The position numbers and the translations under genes are program-made. Shown here one piece after another: positions 1 through 5,809 of a DNA stretch of 7,949 nt; positions within the stretch are counted from its first letter, which is position 1, and each line of letters opens with the position of its first letter. The stretch lies in contig JBEBGV010000121.1 of the NCBI GenBank assembly GCA_040081265.1, positions 1-7,949 of the forward strand. Direction: 5' to 3'. This stretch comes from JBEBGV01 sp040081265. GTDB taxonomy: Bacteria; Acidobacteriota; Vicinamibacteria; Vicinamibacterales; UBA2999. Under the pieces are notes generated by a model. The model worked only from the letters and a program-made list of their open reading frames with translations. It was not told where the DNA came from and did no database searches.

Positions 1-19
1 CGGCACTCATCGGCGGGTC

Positions 20-43
20 GGATGAGCCCGGCGGAATTCGAAC
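20..43 (-). other. tRNA 3'-end-like sequence, possible attachment-site remnant
   Basis: Read on the minus strand this contains GTTCGAATTC, which matches the tRNA T-loop (GTTCGAAT), followed by CGCCGGGCTCATCC, resembling a T-stem 3' half and acceptor strand. The bases before the loop do not form a proper T-stem, and no D-arm or anticodon arm is present upstream, so it is not a tRNA gene. Integrases often leave such 3'-end fragments at island borders, and the lower-GC TIR gene is adjacent. This is weak and may be coincidence. Confidence 0.15.
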
Positions 44-88
44 GCACGACGACTCACGCAGCGTAGTTAACCCGTCCACCGGATCGGA

Positions 89-364
89 TCAAGCGCACAG
101 GATGTCGTTGAGGAAGGACCCCCATTCGTACTGGACCCAAGTGGACCTCAGGTTCTCAGCTGACGCTCCGACAGCGATGAGGACCTGAGCATTGTTCAAG
201 GCGTCGTCAATGGCTTCACGGTACGCTGGTATCGCTTGGAGTGCCACCTTGCTGAAGAAGGTGCGCAGGCCGCGGGATGTGAGGAAGTTAAATACGCTCT
301 GAGCTAGATCAGTGTCCTCGTTGCTGTATGAAATGAAGACTTGGTATTTTGATTCCACAGCCAT
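89..364 (-). CDS. Short TIR-domain protein, probably a truncated gene
   Basis: This 91-residue product matches the first half of a TIR (Toll/interleukin-1 receptor) domain. Strand A is visible as YQVFISYSNED (residues 7-17), followed by helix A, strand B (LRTFF, 33-37), a BB-loop-like segment, helix B, strand C (QVLIAVGAS, 60-68) and helix C. Helix C holds W76 and E80 in a WxxxE arrangement; in NAD-cleaving TIR proteins such as SARM1 the catalytic glutamate sits there. The frame stops at NDILCA, so strands D and E and the last helices of a usual 130-150 residue TIR domain are missing, and there is no effector or sensor domain. Hand-counted GC over 121-360 is about 53%, clearly below the neighbouring genes, which suggests transfer. 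The ATG at 362-364 has only a weak purine-rich leader. Bacterial TIR proteins often act in anti-phage defence, but this one may be a remnant. The TIR assignment is solid; activity is doubtful. Confidence 0.75.
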   Translation of the reverse strand: MAVESKYQVFISYSNEDTDLAQSVFNFLTSRGLRTFFSKVALQAIPAYREAIDDALNNAQVLIAVGASAENLRSTWVQYEWGSFLNDILCA

Positions 365-551
365 TCTCGCCGCCGAACTACTACTGAGTAGACCGCGGGC
401 AGTACTCTCGCAGCTAACGTCGACCGGTCAACATTCCGCGTCGCCCTAAGTCACTCAGCGAGCGAATCCTACCACCGGTCAATCAACGTCGGTCAACGCG
501 GTTGGCTGTGGCGTCGGGCGTTGGCTGCAGACTCGATTAGGGCGGTCGTTC

Positions 552-635
552 CGACCCGCTCTACGTACCAGTGTGCGCCGGGTCCTGCGGACCCGGCCTA
601 CGTACGGTCCGGCCCGCTCGATCTTCGGCGGGTCG
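552..635. repeat. Composite inverted-repeat region around palindrome copy 1
   Basis: The complete palindrome at 577-606 is framed by an outer 8-bp inverted repeat, CGACCCGC (552-559) and GCGGGTCG (628-635). The left side also carries a partial unit: GACCCG followed, after two bases, by CTACGTAC (553-568), echoing GACCCG-GC-CTACGTACG in the complete unit. This resembles clustered REP-type elements, where several hairpin units stack next to each other, but the outer pairing may be chance in GC-rich DNA. Confidence 0.45.
577..606 (+). repeat. Dispersed palindromic repeat, copy 1
   Basis: A perfect hairpin: arms GCCGGGTCC (577-585) and GGACCCGGC (589-597) around the 3-nt loop TGC, followed by the tail CTACGTACG (598-606). 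The same arms and tail recur at 7688-7717 in the same orientation, with only the loop region changed. It lies between two divergently oriented genes, so it is not placed as a terminator for either; a REP-like intergenic repeat fits better. A partial unit (552-569) precedes it, sharing GACCCG and CTACGTAC. Confidence 0.8.
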
Positions 636-827
636 ATGTGTCCCCGGATCGTTGAGGCTGAGCAGATGCCGTGGGAGGTCGCTGGCATTCTCGAGCCGGA
701 CAATCAGATCCCGAACTCCTGGCACACCGCCGCCATGGGGGAGGGGCGGCGCGTTTCGGTGGCTAGTGGCGGTGTCACCTCCGCTATCCGCGACGTTTGT
801 CACTTCAGATTTATGTTGCGCGCCATA

Positions 828-846
828 CGATAACGACCCGTTATCG
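828..846. promoter_or_regulatory. Perfect 8-bp dyad, candidate operator
   Basis: CGATAACG (828-835) and CGTTATCG (839-846) form a perfect inverted repeat around the 3-bp spacer ACC. The AT-containing arms stand out in GC-rich surroundings, and the site lies about 90 bp upstream of the winged-helix regulator remnant that begins at 936. That size and placement suit a dimeric repressor site, possibly autoregulatory. No T-tract follows, so a rho-independent terminator is unlikely. The binding protein is unknown and the role is inferred from symmetry and position alone. Confidence 0.35.
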
Positions 847-935
847 GCCTCCTGCGTTTCGTTGGCTATCCATCCCGTCACTCTCGGTACCGCCTCGTCA
901 CCCGCCATGTCGGCGCTGCGCGGCGCGTATCAGCC

Positions 936-1155
936 ATGACCGTCTCTGTACCGATGCGTCCCAACCGACAGACCTTCCGTTTCGGTCCATATCAGCTCGA
1001 CACGGGCCTCAGACGGCTCGTCCGCACGGGTATCGACGTGCCACTGCCGACCAAACCCACGTCGTTTCTGATATTGCTGCTGCAGCAGGCAGGGACGCTG
1101 GTGCCGAAGGAAAATCTCCTGCGCAAGCTCTGGGGCGGCGATGTCGTGAGCGACA
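936..1155 (+). pseudogene. 5' remnant of an OmpR/CadC-type winged-helix regulator
   Basis: From the ATG at 936 about 73 codons read as the start of an OmpR/PhoB-type effector domain. There is an N-terminal beta-sheet (FRFGPYQLDTGLRRL, then VPLP), helix 1 (about TKPTSFLILLLQQAG) and helix 2 (VPKENLLRKLW), then GGDVVSDND. The family next needs the recognition helix and wing (typically N-L/A-T followed by S-x-L-R-x-A-L); neither appears in any frame. Instead the MutS-like gene starts at 1156 in another frame. The regulator frame stays open to 1379, but only as an arginine/proline-rich overprint of the MutS gene with no family resemblance. I infer a deletion that removed everything after helix 2, leaving a protein unable to bind DNA. 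Proteins of this type in Acidobacteria often continue into TPR or TolB-like repeats; none remain here. Confidence 0.65.
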
Positions 1156-2952
1156 ATGACAACCGTGGCGGACCCTCGCACCGAATACAACACACGCCTG
1201 CTGTCCCATCGAACGGCCCACGCCGACGCTTCACGAGCCGATGCGCGCGTGGCGTGGCTCAGGCTGACGACCTTTGTCGCGGCCGTCGCAGTTGGCGTGT
1301 TCGGGTGGAATGCGGCGATCAGCTGGTGGTGGCTGGTCGTTCCTGGCGTCGTCTTCGTCGTCCTGATTCGCTGGCATGACCGCGTGATCGAGCGCCGCGA
1401 GGACACCGCAAAGCTCATCGCCTTCTACGAACGCGGCCTCGCGAGGCTCGACGGACATTGGGTCGGACACGGCACCACGGGTGAACGCTTTGCCGACCCG
1501 GCTCACCTGTACGCCGCCGACCTCGACCTGTTCGGTCGCGGATCACTCTTCGAACTGCTGTGTCTGGCGCGGACGCGTGCCGGTGAGGATGCGCTCGCCA
1601 GCTGGCTCAAGGCGCCTGCCCCCCCGGGGGTCGTTCTCGACCGCCAGATCGCCATCGACGAACTGACACCACGGCTGGATCTGCGCGAACAGCTGTGGAC
1701 CGCTGGAGCAGAGATCGCCACCTCCGTCCATCCCGACACCCTGGTGCAATGGGCCGAAGCCCCCTCACTCTTTCCGCGGTGGCTGCAGCCGCTCTCAGCG
1801 CTGCTGACTGCGGCCGTCATCGCCAGCGCGATCGCTGCATTCTCGACCGGGCGATACGCGGCGCTTCTAGCGGTGCTGGCCGCCAGCGGACTCGTCCTGT
1901 ACCGCTACTTCGATCGAATCAGCAGTGTCGTTCACACGGCAGGGAGCTGGTCGCGTGACCTCGACGTACTCTCCCGCATCCTCGCACACCTCGAGAAGCA
2001 GGCGTTCGACTCGGTGCTGCTCACAGAGCTGGTGTCAACGCTGCGACGTCTTGCACCGCCACCGAGCCTCGCGATTCGCCAGCTGCATCGACTGTCGGAG
2101 ATGCACGACTGGCAGCACAATGTCCTGTTCGCGGCGGTGGCGATACCGCTTCTGTGGACCGTGCATCTCGCCCTGGCCATGGAACGCTGGAGGCTCCGCC
2201 ACGGGACAGATGTGAGGACGTGGCTACGGACAGTCGGCGAAATCGAGGCCTTGAGTTCGATCGCCGCCTATCGCTACGAGCGTCCAGGCGACGTTTTTCC
2301 TGACCTGACGGACGCGACGGCTGCGTCGTTTGTCGGCGCAGCACTGGGCCATCCGCTGCTCTCCCCCGGCAAGATGGTGCGCAACGACGTGCGGCTCGAC
2401 TCACAGCAGCAACTGCTCGTCGTGAGCGGCTCGAACATGTCGGGCAAGAGCACCTTATTGAGAACCGTGGGCATCAACACCGTGCTCGCCCAGATGGGGG
2501 CCCCCGTGTGTGCCACCTCGCTTCGGATGAGTCCGCTCGCGCTTGGCGCCACGCTGCGCATTCAGGACTCGCTTCAGGAGGGTCGCTCGCGGTTCTTCGC
2601 GGAAATCACCAGGCTCAAAGACATCGCCGATCGCGCTAAAGGCACGCCCCACCTGCTCTTCCTGCTCGACGAGTTGTTTCACGGAACCAACTCACACGAT
2701 CGCCTGATCGGAGCGTCGGGGGTGCTGAACGCACTGCTCGAGCGCGGCGCTGTGGGACTGATTACGACGCACGACATGGCGCTCGTTGCGGTCGCAGACC
2801 ATCTGGCACCGCGGGCGGCCAACGTGCACTTCGACGATCAGCTTGACGGTGATGAGATCCGGTTCGACTACAGGATGAAGCCCGGGCCGGTGACATCGAG
2901 CAACGCGCTGGCACTCATGCGAGCCGTCGGGCTCGACGTCGACCGACCCTGA
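1156..2952 (+). CDS. Membrane-anchored MutS-like ATPase
   Basis: This 598-residue protein has the MutS family ATPase at its C-terminus but lacks the N-terminal mismatch-recognition domain of classical MutS (about 850 residues). Walker A is GSNMSGKS (425-432), the conserved DSLQEGRSRFFAE segment spans 471-483, Walker B is LLFLLDE (500-506) followed by LFHGTNSHDR, and the switch histidine lies in TTHD (537-540). Two N-terminal hydrophobic helices (about 33-52 and 57-72) and two more (about 213-229 and 234-250) suggest membrane attachment; residues 323-341 form a further hydrophobic helix in the clamp-like middle region. The N-terminus (ADPRTEY then an Arg-rich helix) looks complete, supporting the ATG at 1156. 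The family is usually annotated as a MutS-related protein; its substrate is not established and mismatch repair should not be assumed. It converges on the doxX-like gene with 9 bp between stops. Confidence 0.88.
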   Translation: MTTVADPRTEYNTRLLSHRTAHADASRADARVAWLRLTTFVAAVAVGVFGWNAAISWWWLVVPGVVFVVLIRWHDRVIERREDTAKLIAFYERGLARLDGHWVGHGTTGERFADPAHLYAADLDLFGRGSLFELLCLARTRAGEDALASWLKAPAPPGVVLDRQIAIDELTPRLDLREQLWTAGAEIATSVHPDTLVQWAEAPSLFPRWLQPLSALLTAAVIASAIAAFSTGRYAALLAVLAASGLVLYRYFDRISSVVHTAGSWSRDLDVLSRILAHLEKQAFDSVLLTELVSTLRRLAPPPSLAIRQLHRLSEMHDWQHNVLFAAVAIPLLWTVHLALAMERWRLRHGTDVRTWLRTVGEIEALSSIAAYRYERPGDVFPDLTDATAASFVGAALGHPLLSPGKMVRNDVRLDSQQQLLVVSGSNMSGKSTLLRTVGINTVLAQMGAPVCATSLRMSPLALGATLRIQDSLQEGRSRFFAEITRLKDIADRAKGTPHLLFLLDELFHGTNSHDRLIGASGVLNALLERGAVGLITTHDMALVAVADHLAPRAANVHFDDQLDGDEIRFDYRMKPGPVTSSNALALMRAVGLDVDRP

Positions 2953-2961
2953 AAACGCCTG

Positions 2962-3354
2962 CTACTTCCGCATCTCGTCCACGCTCCAGGTCCCGGCACC
3001 ACGAGCGGCCATGTACAGGAACGCGAAGCAGAACAGGACCGCAGGCTGGCCCATGTTCTGCACCGGAAAGATTGAGCCCATGGGTACGTGAACGGTGAAA
3101 TAGGCAACCGCCATCTCGCCCGCGGCGACGAACGCGGCGACTTTCACACCAAGCCCGATAATCAGCAACACGCCGACGAGCACCTCAATCGCCCCGGCAA
3201 TGCCGAAGGGATAGCTGAGAAACGGGGCGCTGCCTCCGTTCCCATCGACCCCACCAAGCATGCCGAACTTCTGGACGCCGTACATCAGGAACACCAAACC
3301 GAACACGATGCGCATCAAGGCGTAAGTCTGCGGTGCATAACGGTCTGGGATCAT
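2962..3354 (-). CDS. DoxX-family membrane protein
   Basis: A 130-residue integral membrane protein of the DoxX/DoxD-like family. Four hydrophobic helices are visible: about 10-30 (ending in the family-like LMYGVQKF), 50-67, 70-90 and 104-118. The conserved pattern includes the Gly/Ser-rich loop after helix 1, E57 in helix 2 and the G-x-E near residue 80. DoxX-type proteins sit in the inner membrane; some are linked to terminal oxidases or redox/thiol stress, but many, including short stand-alone ones like this, have no assigned role. The ATG at 3352-3354 is well supported by a strong AGGAGG five bases upstream; the frame stays open further upstream, but that extension is Arg-rich and not family-like. 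The gene diverges from the secreted-protein gene starting at 3451, and the 96-bp gap must hold both promoters. Confidence 0.85.
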   Translation of the reverse strand: MIPDRYAPQTYALMRIVFGLVFLMYGVQKFGMLGGVDGNGGSAPFLSYPFGIAGAIEVLVGVLLIIGLGVKVAAFVAAGEMAVAYFTVHVPMGSIFPVQNMGQPAVLFCFAFLYMAARGAGTWSVDEMRK

Positions 3355-3359
3355 CGCTT

Positions 3360-3365
3360 CCTCCT
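3360..3365 (-). promoter_or_regulatory. Strong Shine-Dalgarno fixing the doxX-like start
   Basis: On the minus strand AGGAGG is followed by AAGCG and then ATG (3354-3352). This is the best ribosome-binding site in the window and it rules out the much longer upstream extension of the same frame. Confidence 0.8.
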
Positions 3366-3450
3366 GTGCTCGCCGCCGGGATGGCGGGCGAGTGCTCAAA
3401 AGCGCGGTAAGGGTATCCCAGATCCGGGAGGCAGGCGCCATAATCGGCGT

Positions 3451-5205
3451 ATGGTCGGCAGGAGAAGGGTAATTCCCGTCGCGCTGGTCGTCGTGTCCCT
3501 GGCAACGCCCCTGATCGCGCAACGGGGGGCTGGCGCTCCCCAGGGCCCCTTCCAACAGGGGGCGGCGGGACGGTTCGGAACGCCTGCGCGTGACGCGGGT
3601 CAGGCGACGGCGGGCACGGCGGTCATTCGCGGCCGGGTCCTCACAGCCGAATCGGGGACGCCAGTACGACGGGCGCAGGTCAGGGCCACCTCGGCCGAAG
3701 CACGCGCGGGCCGGCTGGCGACCACCGATGCCCAGGGACGGTTCGAACTGAAGGACCTGCCGGCCGGACGTTGGATCCTGACCGCGTCGAAGGCGGGTCT
3801 GGTCACCCTGCAATACGGACAGCGCCGTCCCCTCGAAAGCGGGAAGGCGATCGAGATCCGCGACGGCGAGACGCTGGAACGTGCGGACATCTCACTGCCC
3901 CGGGGATCTGCGATCACCGGCCACGTGTATGACGAGTTTGGCGACGCGGTCGCTGGCGCGCGCATCCAGGTTTTGCGGTTCCAGATGCAGCAGGGTGTCC
4001 GGCGCCTCGTCCCTGCGGGAGGCGGTGACCAGACCGACGACACCGGTGCGTTTCGTGTCTTCGGTCTGGCGCCGGGAGAATATTTCGTGAGCGCAACACT
4101 GCGCTCCGGTCCCGGCGCAGATGGCGCCGACGGAACCACCTACGCACCGACCTACTATCCGGGCACCGGCAGTCTGGCAGAGGCGCAGCGCGTCGCGCTG
4201 AGCGTGTCCCAGGAGCAGGGCAACGTGAACTTCGCGCTGCTGCCGGTCCGCACCGTACGCGTCAGCGGCGTCGCCCTCAACTCCGCGGGAGAGAACCTCT
4301 CAGGCGCGGCGGTCACGCTCAGCCCGAGCGGCGACGGCGCACTCGCGTTCAACCTGGGCGCAAACGGCGGACGCGTGCGCAGCGACGGCACCTTCACCGT
4401 GACCAACGTCACGCCGGGCTCCTACACGCTCACGGTCGCGTCAGGCGGGCCCGGCGGTGGCCGACGAGGTGGCGGCCCTCCCGGGGTGTCCGAGGCCGAG
4501 TTCGCCACGATGCCCCTGCTCGTCGGCAGCGAAGACCTCACCGGCATCGCGGTAGTCACTGCGAAAGGAGCGTCACTCTCGGGGACTGTGGTCGTCGCAG
4601 AGGAAGCAAGCGGCGAGCTGAAGACGTCCGGCCTGCAGGTCGTGGCGCAAGGGACGCGGCCTGATCTTCCGGGACCGTTCACCGCGAACCGGAACGCCCG
4701 CGTGGGAGACGATGCGGCGTTTGTGATGACCGGGCTGAGCGGTCAGCGCCTGCTTCGATTGAATGGGCTGCCGCAAGGCTGGACGCTCAAGGCGGTCACA
4801 GTCGATTCATCCGACGTCACCGATTCGCCGATGGACTTTCGCGGCAACGAGCAAATCGGCAACGTCCAGATCGTCGTGACCGACCGGGTCACCGAGGTCA
4901 ACGGCAAGGTCGTCTCCGGAGGTCAGCCGGCACGCGACTATTCCGTCGTTCTGTTTGCCGAGGATGAGACGAAGTGGACGTTCCCGACGAGATTTGTCCA
5001 GACTGCGCGGCCTGATCAGCAGGGGCTGTTCAAGATCCGTGCGCTGCCACCTGGCGAACGCTACCTGGCCGTTGCCGTCGACTACCTCGAGAACGGCGAA
5101 GCGGCCGACCCGCAGTTTCTCGCGCTGGTGCGCGGACGCGCCACCGCTCTGACGCTCGCGGACGGCGAATCCAAGGCTGTTGATCTGACCCTGGTCACGC
5201 GGTGA
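3451..5205 (+). CDS. Secreted protein with multiple carboxypeptidase-regulatory-like repeats
   Basis: 584 residues starting with a classic signal peptide: RRR (4-6), a hydrophobic core (about 8-22) and a likely signal peptidase I cut after LIA (21-23). The mature chain is a string of Ig-like beta-sandwich repeats of the CarboxypepD_reg-like type. Repeats begin near residue 57 (VIRGRVLTAESGTPVRRAQV, with DAQGRFELKDLPAGRW), near 153 (AITGHVYDEFGDAVAGARI, with DDTGAFRVFGLAPGEY), near 269 (VRVSGVALNSAGENL, with SDGTFTVTNVTPGSY), near 371 and near 475. The third ends in a Gly/Arg-rich linker (about 330-340). The SPMDFRGNEQIGNVQIVVTD stretch before repeat five is typical of large acidobacterial proteins of this class. 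No enzyme active site or outer-membrane barrel is visible; a structural or binding role outside the inner membrane is inferred. The ATG at 3451 is chosen because it places the signal peptide at the N-terminus; the earlier in-frame ATG at 3088 would run through the doxX-like gene. The SD is weak. Confidence 0.85.
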   Translation: MVGRRRVIPVALVVVSLATPLIAQRGAGAPQGPFQQGAAGRFGTPARDAGQATAGTAVIRGRVLTAESGTPVRRAQVRATSAEARAGRLATTDAQGRFELKDLPAGRWILTASKAGLVTLQYGQRRPLESGKAIEIRDGETLERADISLPRGSAITGHVYDEFGDAVAGARIQVLRFQMQQGVRRLVPAGGGDQTDDTGAFRVFGLAPGEYFVSATLRSGPGADGADGTTYAPTYYPGTGSLAEAQRVALSVSQEQGNVNFALLPVRTVRVSGVALNSAGENLSGAAVTLSPSGDGALAFNLGANGGRVRSDGTFTVTNVTPGSYTLTVASGGPGGGRRGGGPPGVSEAEFATMPLLVGSEDLTGIAVVTAKGASLSGTVVVAEEASGELKTSGLQVVAQGTRPDLPGPFTANRNARVGDDAAFVMTGLSGQRLLRLNGLPQGWTLKAVTVDSSDVTDSPMDFRGNEQIGNVQIVVTDRVTEVNGKVVSGGQPARDYSVVLFAEDETKWTFPTRFVQTARPDQQGLFKIRALPPGERYLAVAVDYLENGEAADPQFLALVRGRATALTLADGESKAVDLTLVTR

Positions 5206-5729
5206 TGAACGAAACCCTCAGCTATCCCATCGGACGCTTCGACAGAACCGCACCGTTCACGTCCGCGATGCGAGCTCCGGCAATCGAGGTGTTCGCAGAC
5301 CTCCCCTTCAGTCTTCGCCGCGCCACCTCCGGGCTGACTGATCCCCAGTTCGATACGCCGTACCGCCCCGGAGGCTGGACCGTTCGACAGCTGGTGCACC
5401 ATGTGGCCGACAGCCACATGAACGGCTACATCCGACTGAAACTGGCCCTCACTGAGGACGCGCCAACGATCAAACCCTACGATCAGGACCAATGGGCAAC
5501 GCTCGCAGACTCGGCGCTGCCGCCGCAGGTCTCTCTCAGCCTGCTCGAGAGCCTGCACGCGCGTTGGGTTGCGGTCTGGCAGGCGCTTGACCCGGAGCAA
5601 TATGCCAGGACGTTTCAGCACCCCGAGCTGGGCCCGATGACGGTCGACACCCACCTGCACCTCTACGCGTGGCACTGCCGGCATCACCTCGCGCACATCA
5701 CCGGCCTGCGTCAGCGAAACGGTTGGTGA
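5205..5729 (+). CDS. DinB/BstA (YfiT)-like metal-dependent hydrolase
   Basis: A 174-residue four-helix-bundle protein of the DinB superfamily, closest in motifs to Bacillus subtilis YfiT/BstA. The family signatures are YRPGGWTVRQLVHHVADSHM near residues 53-72 and HLHLYAWHCRHHLAHI near 150-165. Together they supply the three-histidine metal site: a histidine of the HH pair at 65/66, then H157 and H161, matching the family spacing. YfiT was assigned as a putative metal-dependent hydrolase; other DinB-fold members act as mycothiol- or bacillithiol-dependent transferases, so the substrate cannot be read from sequence. It has no signal peptide and should be cytoplasmic. The ATG at 5205 overlaps the preceding TGA (TGATG), suggesting translational coupling to the secreted-protein gene. 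A GTG one codon earlier (5202) is equally in frame and would add one residue. Confidence 0.88.
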   Translation: MNETLSYPIGRFDRTAPFTSAMRAPAIEVFADLPFSLRRATSGLTDPQFDTPYRPGGWTVRQLVHHVADSHMNGYIRLKLALTEDAPTIKPYDQDQWATLADSALPPQVSLSLLESLHARWVAVWQALDPEQYARTFQHPELGPMTVDTHLHLYAWHCRHHLAHITGLRQRNGW

Positions 5730-5751
5730 ACGACAGGGTTTCCACTATGCT
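5723..5751 (+). promoter_or_regulatory. Weak sigma70-like promoter candidate for the BMC-H gene
   Basis: TTGGTG (5723-5728), 17 bases, then TATGCT (5746-5751) match the -35/-10 consensus at 3/6 and 4/6. Transcription would start near 5758, placing the heptamer array at the start of the leader. The match is poor enough to be chance, and read-through from the dinB-like gene is an alternative. Confidence 0.2.
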
Positions 5752-5760
5752 TGCGCCTTG

Positions 5761-5795
5761 CGGTAAGCGGTAAGCGGTAGGCGGTAGGCGGTAGA
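5761..5795 (+). repeat. Five-copy 7-bp tandem repeat (CGGTARG)
   Basis: Five head-to-tail heptamers: CGGTAAG twice, CGGTAGG twice, then CGGTAGA. The array is noncoding, lies between the dinB-like stop and the BMC-H start, and ends 14 bp before the GTG. A short heptamer array of this kind can gain or lose units by replication slippage. Because it is noncoding, a change would alter leader length or promoter spacing, not reading frame. Confidence 0.9.
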
Positions 5796-5809
5796 CGAAG
5801 GGCGGGCTT

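Larger units (their letters stand above)
365..935. other. Gene-poor intergenic stretch of about 570 bp
   Basis: No frame here gives a protein I recognise. The open frames are short, arginine/proline-rich and overlap one another on both strands, as expected by chance in GC-rich DNA. The stretch separates the minus-strand TIR gene from the plus-strand regulator remnant, so promoters for both should lie here, but I see no convincing -35/-10 pair. What it does hold is a palindromic repeat with a partial second unit (552-635), a dyad at 828-846, and small features such as the 8-bp palindrome GACCGGTC at 422-429 and a direct repeat of GTTGGCTG (501-508, 520-527). I read it as a degraded or repeat-bearing spacer. 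Confidence 0.6.

Noticed and set aside
420..530. Integron attC-like motifs (GGTCAAC, GTTGGCT, GTTAGC)
   Set aside because: None fits RYYYAAC/GTTRRRY at the required positions, and no paired inner sites or spacing consistent with attC folding were found.
479..939. Several overlapping open frames on both strands between the TIR gene and the regulator remnant
   Set aside because: They are Arg/Pro-rich, mutually overlapping, lack ribosome-binding sites and family motifs, and several run through the palindromic repeat; they look like chance frames in GC-rich DNA.
1156..1379. Continuation of the winged-helix regulator frame into the MutS-like gene
   Set aside because: After about position 1155 the translation loses all family features and overlaps the well-formed start of the MutS-like protein in another frame.
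2953..2961. Bidirectional terminator between the MutS-like and doxX-like genes
   Set aside because: Only 9 bp separate the stops and no hairpin is present in the gap.
3088..3450. N-terminal extension of the secreted protein upstream of 3451
   Set aside because: It would run antisense through the well-supported doxX-like gene and bury the signal peptide; the sequence has no family resemblance.
3355..3813. Longer upstream start for the doxX-like gene
   Set aside because: The strong AGGAGG five bases before the ATG at 3354 and normal family length support the shorter protein; the extension is Arg-rich shadow of the secreted-protein gene.
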